This document shows positions 1 through 5,839 of a stretch of DNA of 5,928 nt, piece after piece. Source of the DNA: Alphaproteobacteria bacterium (GTDB lineage Bacteria; Pseudomonadota; Alphaproteobacteria; Rickettsiales; UBA6187); the NCBI GenBank assembly GCA_024280585.1, contig JAJRPW010000128.1, forward strand, positions 1-5,928, written 5' to 3'. The position numbers and the translations under genes are program-made. The notes under the pieces were generated by a model. The model did no database searches. It was not told where the DNA came from and saw only the letters and a list, made by a program, of their open reading frames with translations. Every line of letters begins with the position of its first letter. The first letter of the stretch is position 1.

Positions 1-315
1 CTTTGCATAGCTAGAAAAAATGCTGGAATTAATTCGTCATTCACTGTCCGTAAAATTAGTCATGGCGAAGGTGTTGAACGTATCTTCCCACTTCACTCAC
101 CTCGTATTGACAGCATTGTCGTTGTTCGCCGCGGTGTTGTGCGTAGAGCAAAACTTTATTATATGCGTGAATTGACGGGTAAAGCAGCGCGTATTAAAGA
201 GAAGCAGGATTTTACTAAGAAGGCTGGCAAAGGCGCTAAAAAGAAAAATAAGAAAGCCGAAGCTCCTAAAAAAGAGGATGCCGCTAAGGTTGAAGGAAGC
301 AAGGACGATAAGTAA
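1..315 (+). CDS. rplS: 50S ribosomal protein L19, C-terminal part (5' end outside window)
   Basis: The frame is open from the first base and ends at TAA 313-315, giving 104 residues. L19 sits at the 30S-50S interface of the ribosome. The family signature is plain: FTVRKIS (residues 14-20), GEGVERIF, HSPRIDSI, RRGVVRRAKLYYMRELTGKAARIKE (residues 43-67), which is the normal end of the L19 core. After the core comes a tail of about 36 residues (69-104) with 13 lysines plus Ala, Glu and Asp, longer than in E. coli L19, where the protein stops almost directly after this motif. Such basic tails are common in alphaproteobacterial ribosomal proteins. The gene is followed after 93 bp by rpsD on the same strand, with no clear terminator between, so the two may share a transcript. 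Roughly the first 40-50 residues of the protein lie outside the window. Confidence 0.96.
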   Translation, partial: LCIARKNAGINSSFTVRKISHGEGVERIFPLHSPRIDSIVVVRRGVVRRAKLYYMRELTGKAARIKEKQDFTKKAGKGAKKKNKKAEAPKKEDAAKVEGSKDDK

Positions 316-408
316 TTATCTTATCCAGAGTTTTAAATTCTCAGAATTCGTGCGCGAGATTTCAAAGCTTAAACAATTGGTTAGCGCGATAATTTAAGGT
401 AACACACT

Positions 409-1029
409 ATGTCGAAAAGAACTAAAGCTAAACATAAAATATGCCGAAGACAGATGGCTCCGGTTTGCGGAAGCACCAGCTGCCCAGTCCACGCAAAAAA
501 TTATACACCAGGGCAACACGGCCCTAATGGTCGCAGAGGAATAATTTCCGATTACGGCAAGCAATTACGCGCGAAACAGCAGCTAAAAAAATCATACGGA
601 AATATTACTGAAAAGCAATTCCGCTCTACCTACAAAGAAGCAATCCGACTAAAAGGTGACACTTCTGAAAATCTGGTTGGATTGCTGGAATTCCGCCTTG
701 ATAGTGCTATTTTCAGATCAAATTTTGTGCCGAGTGTTCACGCTGCACGTCAATTTGTTAACCATAAACACCTTACTGTAAACGGCGTAAAAGCTAATAT
801 AGCTAGCTATCGCCTGAAAATTGGTGATGTGATCCAGATAAAAGAAAAATCCCTGCAAATCCCTATGGTAATTCAATCTTTACAAGGGGCACAAAGCGAG
901 GTTCCGGAATATTTGAAAGCTGATCATAAAAAAGGCACGATTGAAATCATCCGAATTCCTAAGCTGGAGGATATTCCTTATTCAGTTGTGATGGAACCAC
1001 ATCTTGTTATCGAGTTTTATTCTCGTTAA
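409..1029 (+). CDS. rpsD: 30S ribosomal protein S4
   Basis: A full-length 206-residue S4, the primary 16S rRNA-binding protein that starts assembly of the 30S body. The family marks are in order: PGQHG (residues 34-38), SDYGKQLRAKQQLKKSYG, EKQFR, GLLEFRLD (about 91-98), an S4 RNA-binding domain with ARQFVNHKHLTVNGVKANIASYRLKIGDVI (about 113-142), and the C-terminal VIEFYSR. The start ATG has a TAAGG ribosome-binding site at 395-399, nine bases upstream. The 93-bp gap after rplS holds no clear terminator; a GATAAT hexamer at 388-393 could be a -10 box, but no matching -35 is visible. A strong terminator follows. Unusually for this lineage, the N-terminus has H9, C12, C20 and C25, echoing the two zinc-ligand pairs of Thermus S4 (C9/C12, C26/C31) with a shorter loop. 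The identification is certain; zinc binding is only inferred. Confidence 0.98.
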   Translation: MSKRTKAKHKICRRQMAPVCGSTSCPVHAKNYTPGQHGPNGRRGIISDYGKQLRAKQQLKKSYGNITEKQFRSTYKEAIRLKGDTSENLVGLLEFRLDSAIFRSNFVPSVHAARQFVNHKHLTVNGVKANIASYRLKIGDVIQIKEKSLQIPMVIQSLQGAQSEVPEYLKADHKKGTIEIIRIPKLEDIPYSVVMEPHLVIEFYSR

Positions 1030-1053
1030 CATATTGATATTTATGACTTTACT

Positions 1054-1082
1054 AAAAGCCCTGTTTTTACAGGGCTTTTTTT
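1054..1082 (+). terminator. Intrinsic terminator of the rplS-rpsD transcript
   Basis: A perfect hairpin with arms AGCCCTGT (1057-1064) and ACAGGGCT (1069-1076) around a TTTT loop, extended by three A-T pairs (1054-1056 with 1077-1079) and merging into a run of seven T (1076-1082). It lies 24 bases after the rpsD stop codon. The A-rich left flank may give some activity on the opposite strand too, but no minus-strand gene ends here. Confidence 0.95.
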
Positions 1083-1144
1083 GTATTTTCCCTTTGCATT
1101 TTACAAATCTTAAGGATACCTTTCATACTTAATTTTTTAATATT

Positions 1145-1195
1145 TAGGACTTCTGCAGAACGACTACAAAAAGACGATGTTGTGCGTAATCCCTA
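1145..1195. repeat. Short imperfect inverted repeat, probable MITE remnant
   Basis: The left end 1145-1157 (TAGGACTTCTGCA) and right end 1183-1195 (TGCGTAATCCCTA) face each other as an imperfect inverted repeat, 9 of 13 positions pairing, and the pairing continues outward through ATTTA/TAAAT. The left end differs at only two of 13 positions from the perfect terminal repeat of the element at 5682-5825, and the right end shares TGCGTAA, preceded in both by an A-run and ACGA. Both copies are bounded by TA. I read this as a shortened, decayed member of the same small non-coding transposable family. It is only 51 bp and has no coding potential. Confidence 0.55.
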
Positions 1196-1201
1196 AATAT
1201 A

Positions 1202-1230
1202 TTGACTAGATAAAAACGAGGGGGCATAAA
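1202..1230 (+). promoter_or_regulatory. Candidate promoter overlapping the upstream start of the YdcJ-like gene
   Basis: TTGACT (1202-1207, five of six to the -35 consensus) is followed after 17 bases by CATAAA (1225-1230, four of six to the -10 consensus). If used, transcription would begin near 1237, downstream of the ATG at 1230, and translation would have to start at the ATG at 1326. It competes with the Shine-Dalgarno reading of the same bases. It lies seven bases after the inverted-repeat remnant. A match by eye only. Confidence 0.25.
1218..1224 (+). promoter_or_regulatory. Strong ribosome-binding site for ATG 1230
   Basis: GAGGGGG lies five bases before the ATG at 1230, and a stop codon (TAA 1227-1229) directly precedes that ATG in frame. 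This favours the 510-residue form of the downstream protein. The alternative ATG at 1326 has only a weak GAG (1315-1317, seven bases upstream). Confidence 0.6.
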
Positions 1231-2762
1231 TGAGAGGCATAAATAGAATCCTGGTAACAAGTAGATTTACCTTGAAAAATTCACCTCTACTAAATGGGCA
1301 AAAAAAAGATTTTACGAGTAGATTTATGACAGAAAAATACATACCGGCAAATGAAATTAGACAGGCAATTTCCAATGCAGCATCGAGGCAATATGGAGAT
1401 GAAGTTCCGCTGTATAATGATATGGTTGGAATTGCCAGAGAATCGAACCAGGCATATATAAACGCGCATCCGGAAAAATTTGCAGGAAATTCAAATGCTT
1501 TAAATGAAATAAGTCAGACTCGACATGCAGCAATTCGTATTGTGACCGGCTACGAATTAAGTATGATGAACCGAATATTTGCCGTTATGGGCATGGATCC
1601 TGTTGAATATTATAATTTATTAGAAGTCCAGGCGCATTCAACTGCATTTAGCTCCCCCCTTGCAGGCGGCAACCCTTTTCGAGTTTTTACTTCAAAATTA
1701 CGACTTGAGTTACTAGGCGAAGAAGTGCAAAAAATGGCTAAAAAAGCTATCGAGAAAAGAAACTTCTTTACCCCTAAGCTAATTGAATTAGTTGAAATTT
1801 TTGAGGTAGAAGGCGGCCTAACTCGTGAGCAATCCAATGAATTTGAAGCAGAAGTTGTAGCATTATTTGCAGAAAGAAAAGAAGCGCTTATCTCCAGAGA
1901 TGATTATGAAGCATTATTGAAAATCAGCCCGTTGGCTGCTGATACGCTGGCCTTTTATCCTCATTTCAACCATTTTACACCAGAAGTGGAGGATGTATTT
2001 GACGCGCATAAGAGAATGAATGAAGCTGGTATGAGGACAATTAATGCAGTGCAAGGCCCACCACAAGACCTTCCTCTATTCCTTAATCAAACCTCGTTTG
2101 TAGCTGTTGAAAAAACCTTTAAATTCCCCAACCCGGATGGAACATTCACCGAAGGAACGCATACATCCAGCTTTGGAGAATTAGAACAAAATAAAGCAGC
2201 AGGAACAAAAAAAGCGTTTGGATTATATCAAGAAGTGCTAGCTATAGCTCTTAGCACGACTAAAGAAACAGACCCAGACTACCGTGAGAACATACAAAAA
2301 ACATTTGAAAAACACTTCTCTAACGACCCTAAGGTACTTAGAAAAGAAGGCTTGATATTTTGCCAATACAAAAAAACTTCAAAAGAAGGAAGCCCACAAT
2401 CAAATGATTTAGAATCGCTTATTGAAGAGGGGTATGTATCCGCCTCACCTTTTAAATATTGGGGATTTTTACCAAGAAGCGCTGTGGGTATATTTGAATC
2501 AAATGGCGTTGTTAAAAATTCCGATAAAAAGAGTAATATCAGCGAAGAAGAAGCCAGGAATCAATTTGAACAAGCGCTTGGTCGGAAAGTACTCAGTATT
2601 TTTGATATTTATGCAGCCGAGCAGGCCAGATCTATACAAAATACTTACAAAAAGTTGGATCTGGGCGTGCCGGAAAAGCTTGCTGAAGAAGTGAATACTG
2701 CCATTGTCAATGATCCATATACACTTAATAATAAAGAAAAAGGAACCCAAATAGGCCGCTAA
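1230..2762 (+). CDS. ydcJ: YdcJ/HglS-family (DUF1338) iron-dependent 2-oxoadipate dioxygenase/decarboxylase-like protein
   Basis: The protein matches E. coli YdcJ, as I recall it, along its length: ANEIRQAIS and YGDEVPLY (residues 40-62), RHAAIR (98-103), FAVMGMDPVEYY, HSTAF, NPFRVFTSKLRLELL (148-162), FTP (180-182), HFNHFTP (245-251), GPP, QTSF, GTHTSSFGELEQ (309-320), FLPRSAVGIF and FEQALG. Characterised members (Pseudomonas putida HglS) turn 2-oxoadipate into D-2-hydroxyglutarate with O2 and loss of CO2, in lysine catabolism; the metal is held by two His and one Glu. Here the likely ligands are H99, H248 and E317, with R103 in the place of the substrate-binding Arg; all are present, so activity is plausible. 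Family homology begins only near M33 (position 1326). The first 32 residues are a basic Ser/Thr/Arg-rich extension, and about 40 residues extend the C-terminus past the YdcJ end. A strong Shine-Dalgarno supports ATG 1230. No lysine-pathway genes adjoin, so the substrate is inferred from the family. Confidence 0.9.
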   Translation: MRGINRILVTSRFTLKNSPLLNGQKKDFTSRFMTEKYIPANEIRQAISNAASRQYGDEVPLYNDMVGIARESNQAYINAHPEKFAGNSNALNEISQTRHAAIRIVTGYELSMMNRIFAVMGMDPVEYYNLLEVQAHSTAFSSPLAGGNPFRVFTSKLRLELLGEEVQKMAKKAIEKRNFFTPKLIELVEIFEVEGGLTREQSNEFEAEVVALFAERKEALISRDDYEALLKISPLAADTLAFYPHFNHFTPEVEDVFDAHKRMNEAGMRTINAVQGPPQDLPLFLNQTSFVAVEKTFKFPNPDGTFTEGTHTSSFGELEQNKAAGTKKAFGLYQEVLAIALSTTKETDPDYRENIQKTFEKHFSNDPKVLRKEGLIFCQYKKTSKEGSPQSNDLESLIEEGYVSASPFKYWGFLPRSAVGIFESNGVVKNSDKKSNISEEEARNQFEQALGRKVLSIFDIYAAEQARSIQNTYKKLDLGVPEKLAEEVNTAIVNDPYTLNNKEKGTQIGR

Positions 2763-4021
2763 ATCATCTTTCCCATTTGGAAAATCGGCATATACATCGC
2801 GACGATGATGAAACCAACGGTGATACCCATGAACACGATCATAATTGGCTCTAATGCTTCTGTTAAGCGATCAACGGCCATGTCGAATTCCTCTTCGTAA
2901 TAAAGAGCTGTGGCCTCAAACATTTCATCCATATTACCAGTTTCTTCGCCAACGGCTAGCATTTGGTGAAATGTTGGCGGGAATATGTCGCATGTTGAGT
3001 ACAAAGAGGAGATGGAATTTCCTGATGAAACGCCGTCTTTTATAATTTCAAAAGCGTCAGTATATACGCTGTTTGGTATAGTTTTCGAGACAATATCCAA
3101 AGATTCAATGACAGAAACACCGGCTGCCCCAAGATTTCCTTCAACCATCGCAATCTTCGCCAGGCTGGATTTTTGGATAATATCACCAATAATCGGAATT
3201 TTTAGGACAATTCGGTCGGCTTTGCGCCTAACCGCCTCATTGGTTCTTATCATAAATTTTGTGAAAAAATACAATACCACCAGTGAAATAGCCAACGCCC
3301 CACCCTTCATTGGATCCCGACAAAATTCGCTAATATTTACAATAAGCTGAGTCGGCCCTGGAAGGTCATGACCCATGGATGAAAACATATTCTGGAACAC
3401 CGGTACAACCTTGACCATCATCACAATAATAACGCCAAGAGCAACGCATAAAAGGATTATAGGGTAGCGCAACGCTCCCTTGACTTTCTTTTGAATGCCG
3501 GCGGCTTTTTCGAGTTGTATTACTAATTTTTGCAGGAAAGTCACCAGCTTACCACTAGTTTCTCCGGCTTTAAGCAAGTTGATGTAAACCGTATCAAAAA
3601 CACCGGGATGTTCGGCAAAAGCCTCTGATAAAGTTGATCCGCTTTCGACATCTTCACGCAGAGTTTTCACAACCCATCTGAAATTAGCGTCTTCTTGTTG
3701 TGACTCAAGCATTTTCATGGTTTTTAAAATAGGCAATCCGGCTTGTATCATTGTTGCGAATTTTTTGGTAAATACGGTCAGGTCTTTAATCTTTATTGCC
3801 TTGGCTTTATGCTTTTTTTCTTTCATCTTAACGGGTTGGGTTGGATCAATTACATCTTCACCATCAGCACTTGCTTCCTCTGTTCCTGATATTAAAATGA
3901 TATTTGTGACAATAATTTTCTGGCCTTTAAGCTTTCCAGTTGCGTCATCAGCGTTTTTTGCTTCGATTTCACCGCTTGCGACCTGGCTTCCTTCAATACC
4001 TTTCCATTGGAATATGGCCAT
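2759..4021 (-). CDS. pilC: Type IV pilus / type II secretion inner-membrane platform protein PilC/GspF
   Basis: A 420-residue polytopic inner-membrane protein that, with the ATPase encoded just upstream, forms the motor that extrudes pilins or pseudopilins. It has the family's bipartite build: a short N-terminal region with FQWKG and GEIEA (1-40), a charged variable linker (45-78, Lys-rich at 65-78), then two T2SSF domains at about 84-207 and 287-409. Conserved signs include GLPILKTMKML, KAGETSGKL (151-159), VPVFQNMFSSMG followed by LPGPTQ (206-225), VGEETGNMDEM (357-367) and EALEPIMIVFMGITVGFI (388-405). Membrane segments fall at about 186-206, 241-257 and 391-411. Length is normal. The start has AGAGGA (4027-4032) five bases upstream, inside the end of the ATPase gene, and the junction reads TAAAATG, suggesting coupled translation. 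The gene tail overlaps the convergent YdcJ-like gene by 4 bp, with no visible terminator. Whether this is a T4P or T2SS protein cannot be settled from the window. Confidence 0.95.
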   Translation of the reverse strand: MAIFQWKGIEGSQVASGEIEAKNADDATGKLKGQKIIVTNIILISGTEEASADGEDVIDPTQPVKMKEKKHKAKAIKIKDLTVFTKKFATMIQAGLPILKTMKMLESQQEDANFRWVVKTLREDVESGSTLSEAFAEHPGVFDTVYINLLKAGETSGKLVTFLQKLVIQLEKAAGIQKKVKGALRYPIILLCVALGVIIVMMVKVVPVFQNMFSSMGHDLPGPTQLIVNISEFCRDPMKGGALAISLVVLYFFTKFMIRTNEAVRRKADRIVLKIPIIGDIIQKSSLAKIAMVEGNLGAAGVSVIESLDIVSKTIPNSVYTDAFEIIKDGVSSGNSISSLYSTCDIFPPTFHQMLAVGEETGNMDEMFEATALYYEEEFDMAVDRLTEALEPIMIVFMGITVGFIIVAMYMPIFQMGKMI

Positions 4022-4032
4022 TTTAATCCTCT
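4019..4032 (-). promoter_or_regulatory. Translational-coupling junction between the ATPase and PilC genes
   Basis: The Shine-Dalgarno AGAGGA (4027-4032) lies within the last codons of the ATPase gene. Its stop TAA (4023-4025) is separated by one base from the pilC ATG (4019-4021), giving TAAAATG. Terminating ribosomes could restart directly, which would keep the two motor partners in balance. Coupling is inferred from the layout. Confidence 0.75.
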
Positions 4033-5486
4033 ATCATCAAGATGCGTTTGAATTCTTCTATGCTTATCATTCCTTCGAGAATCAGCGCTCTACCCGTATC
4101 CTGCATCGTTACGAACCCATCTTTTGCCTTAGCTATATCACCTATTTCAATATCATTTTTGTTGGCTAAGATTGCTTCTTTTATAGTTCTTGTGATTACC
4201 AATATTTCATGTATTGCTCGCCTGCCCTTTGCACCAGCGTCAAAACATTCATCACAGCCTGTACCTGTATACGCCTTGGCTTTTGAAGCCACATCCTCAG
4301 GAAAACCAAGTGATAAAAAGCTTTCTTTGGTGGCTTCCATATCTTCCGTTTTGCAAGACAGACATATTTTTCTTGCCAGACGCTGCGCTATAACCATAGT
4401 TAGCGAAGAAGTGATTAAATAAGATGGAATTCCCATATTTATCAAACGTGTAATTGTACTTGGCGCGTCATTAGTATGTAATGTACTTAATACCAAATGA
4501 CCTGTTAAAGATGCTTTAACGGCAATGTCGCCTGTGTCTTTATCCCTGATTTCACCGACCATTATTACTTCCGGATCCTGCCTTAAAAATGACCTTAGCG
4601 CCGCCGTAAAAGTTAGGCCAATATTATCTTTTACATGCACCTGCCCTATTCCCTCAACCTTAAATTCCACCGGATCTTCCGCTGTCATAAGGTTAATTTC
4701 AGGGTCATTAAGGGAGTTTAAAACTGCATACAACGTCGTTGATTTACCCGAACCTGTGGGACCTGTAACTAAAATCATTCCTTGTGGTGAGTGAATCGCT
4801 TTTTGTATTTTTGCAAATTCCGCTTCCGGGAATCCCAGGTCGGCCAAAGGCATATTTAGCGCGCTTTTATCCATGATACGCATAACGATTCTTTCGCCGC
4901 AAGAAGTTGGCAGAACCGAAACACGAAGGTCAACAATGTCATCGCCGGCCTTATAATCAAACCTAATCGCTCCATCTTGTGGCAGACGACGTTCGGAAAT
5001 ATCCAAAGATGCCAGAATTTTTATCCTGGTCGAAACAGCTGAGTAGTTTGCATGTAAAAAAGTGGCGAATTCCTCGACCTCTTTTAGTGTTCCATCACGT
5101 CTGTAGCGCAATCTGGAGCGCGCTTCAAAAGGCTCCATATGTATATCACTTACGCCTAAAGTAATTCCGTTTTCTATTATATTATCTACAAAATCTATGA
5201 CGTTTGATGAAGGACCTATGTCACCGTTTTCTTTTGCTGCAGAGCCGGATTCTTTATCGCTCCCTTGTGATAATGCCTGTTTAAAAGCTTCTTTCGGCGA
5301 TAAAACTGCTTTTTTAGCACCAACGGCTCCTGCCGTACCAACCTCTTTGGCTCTGCCGACGGATGCAGCCATTGCTGCGGCGCCAATACCACCATTTCCG
5401 GCTAAACCCGCACCGGCAGATCCGACTGTTCCGGCTACAGGAGGAGGAGTTTGGGGAGGGGGCGCAGGAGGAATCTGGTCAGTCAT
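4023..5486 (-). CDS. pilB: Type IV pilus / type II secretion assembly ATPase PilB/GspE
   Basis: A cytoplasmic hexameric ATPase driving pilus or pseudopilus extension. The start at 5486 (487 residues) is chosen because GGAGGG (5496-5501) lies nine bases upstream; the in-frame ATG at 5510 has no ribosome-binding site. Numbering from that start: a Pro/Ala/Gly-rich, probably disordered segment (about 1-90), the N2 domain with SDIHMEP (113-119) and RRLPQDG (166-172), Walker A GPTGSGKST (242-250, K248), Asp box with TAEDPVE (268-274), Walker B ending VGEIRD (310-315, E312), His box STLHTND (334-340), and the zinc tetracysteine C375/C378 and C411/C414. All catalytic elements are intact. The usual folded N1 (MshEN/GspE N-terminal) domain that docks to inner-membrane partners is absent. 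The gene leads a two-gene operon, its stop one base before pilC. The tetracysteine marks it as an assembly ATPase and not a PilT-type retraction ATPase; T4P versus T2SS is undecided. Confidence 0.95.
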   Translation of the reverse strand: MTDQIPPAPPPQTPPPVAGTVGSAGAGLAGNGGIGAAAMAASVGRAKEVGTAGAVGAKKAVLSPKEAFKQALSQGSDKESGSAAKENGDIGPSSNVIDFVDNIIENGITLGVSDIHMEPFEARSRLRYRRDGTLKEVEEFATFLHANYSAVSTRIKILASLDISERRLPQDGAIRFDYKAGDDIVDLRVSVLPTSCGERIVMRIMDKSALNMPLADLGFPEAEFAKIQKAIHSPQGMILVTGPTGSGKSTTLYAVLNSLNDPEINLMTAEDPVEFKVEGIGQVHVKDNIGLTFTAALRSFLRQDPEVIMVGEIRDKDTGDIAVKASLTGHLVLSTLHTNDAPSTITRLINMGIPSYLITSSLTMVIAQRLARKICLSCKTEDMEATKESFLSLGFPEDVASKAKAYTGTGCDECFDAGAKGRRAIHEILVITRTIKEAILANKNDIEIGDIAKAKDGFVTMQDTGRALILEGMISIEEFKRILMIED

Positions 5487-5544
5487 TAAACACCGCCCTC
5501 CAATTCGCATCTTAATATTTTATTAGATAAAACAATCATTTACG

Positions 5545-5572
5545 TGTATATACCTTATATTTTTTATAGCAA
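5545..5572 (-). promoter_or_regulatory. Candidate promoter for the pilB-pilC operon
   Basis: On the minus strand TTGCTA (5572-5567, four of six to the -35 consensus) is followed after 16 bases by TATACA (5550-5545, four of six to the -10 consensus). This would give a leader of about 50 nt before the ATG at 5486. The region is very AT-rich, so chance matches are likely. The -35 overlaps the hairpin at 5564-5584, which could therefore act as an operator. Confidence 0.35.
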
Positions 5573-5584
5573 TCGTCGCTATAA
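5564..5584. repeat. 7-bp inverted repeat upstream of pilB, possible operator
   Basis: TTATAGC (5564-5570) and GCTATAA (5578-5584) are perfect inverted arms around a 7-base spacer. No T-tract follows on either strand in the right orientation, so it is not an intrinsic terminator. It overlaps the candidate -35 of the pilB promoter, which would suit a dimeric repressor site. Function is inferred from position only. Confidence 0.35.
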
Positions 5585-5588
5585 TTAA

Positions 5589-5600
5589 AATGTGCACATT
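5589..5600. repeat. Perfect 12-bp palindrome AATGTGCACATT
   Basis: This is a perfect 12-bp palindrome just upstream of the candidate pilB promoter. Shorter perfect palindromes lie nearby: GTATATAC (5546-5553, over the -10) and TGGTTAACCA (5629-5638). It may bind a dimeric transcription factor; I do not recognise it as a known operator. Confidence 0.35.
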
Positions 5601-5681
5601 ATTACAATACACTAAATTTATTAATAATTGGTTAACCATGTAATGGTATCGACAAACAACAACGCATAGTAATAAAGCATA

Positions 5682-5825
5682 TAGGACTTACGCAGGACGA
5701 GTATTTTTGAATTGTTTTTAGGCAAAAATGTTCTAAAAAACGGAGTGTACACACGAAGTACATGGGTATTTTTAGGTTATTTTTAACGACAAAACAAACA
5801 AAAACGACTTCATGCGTAAGTCCTA
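5682..5825. mobile_element. MITE-like element with 13-bp perfect terminal inverted repeats
   Basis: TAGGACTTACGCA (5682-5694) and TGCGTAAGTCCTA (5813-5825) are exact reverse complements enclosing a 144-bp unit. Taking the outermost TA on each side as a duplicated target leaves 11-bp repeats (GGACTTACGCA) around 140 bp, a pattern typical of TA-targeting elements such as the IS630/Tc1-mariner group. The inside has no meaningful reading frame. It carries two similar 22-bp stretches beginning GTATTTTT (5701-5722 and 5766-5787, 16 of 22 identical) and a GTGTACAC palindrome (5745-5752). The size, perfect ends and lack of a transposase point to a miniature element mobilised in trans. A shorter, decayed relative lies at 1145-1195. 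The TA target and the family assignment are inference. Confidence 0.7.
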
Positions 5826-5839
5826 GCAGAAGTACTTGA

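Noticed and set aside
388..393. GATAAT as a -10 box for a separate rpsD promoter
   Set aside because: No acceptable -35 hexamer is found 16-18 bases upstream, so the rplS-rpsD transcript is explanation enough.
2985..3350. Plus-strand reading frame of 121 codons inside pilC
   Set aside because: It is antisense to a strongly conserved T2SSF coding region and has no independent signal; the same applies to other long frames opposite pilB and pilC.
1230..5510. The YdcJ-like gene and the pilB-pilC pair as one new functional system
   Set aside because: They are on opposite, converging strands, belong to separate known families and share no regulatory signal visible here.
5486..5510. ATG at 5510 as the start of the assembly ATPase
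   Set aside because: No Shine-Dalgarno precedes it and its eight extra residues span the ribosome-binding site of the better ATG at 5486.
5564..5584. Hairpin as an intrinsic terminator
   Set aside because: The stem is AT-rich and no T-tract follows it on either strand; the T-run lies on the wrong side.
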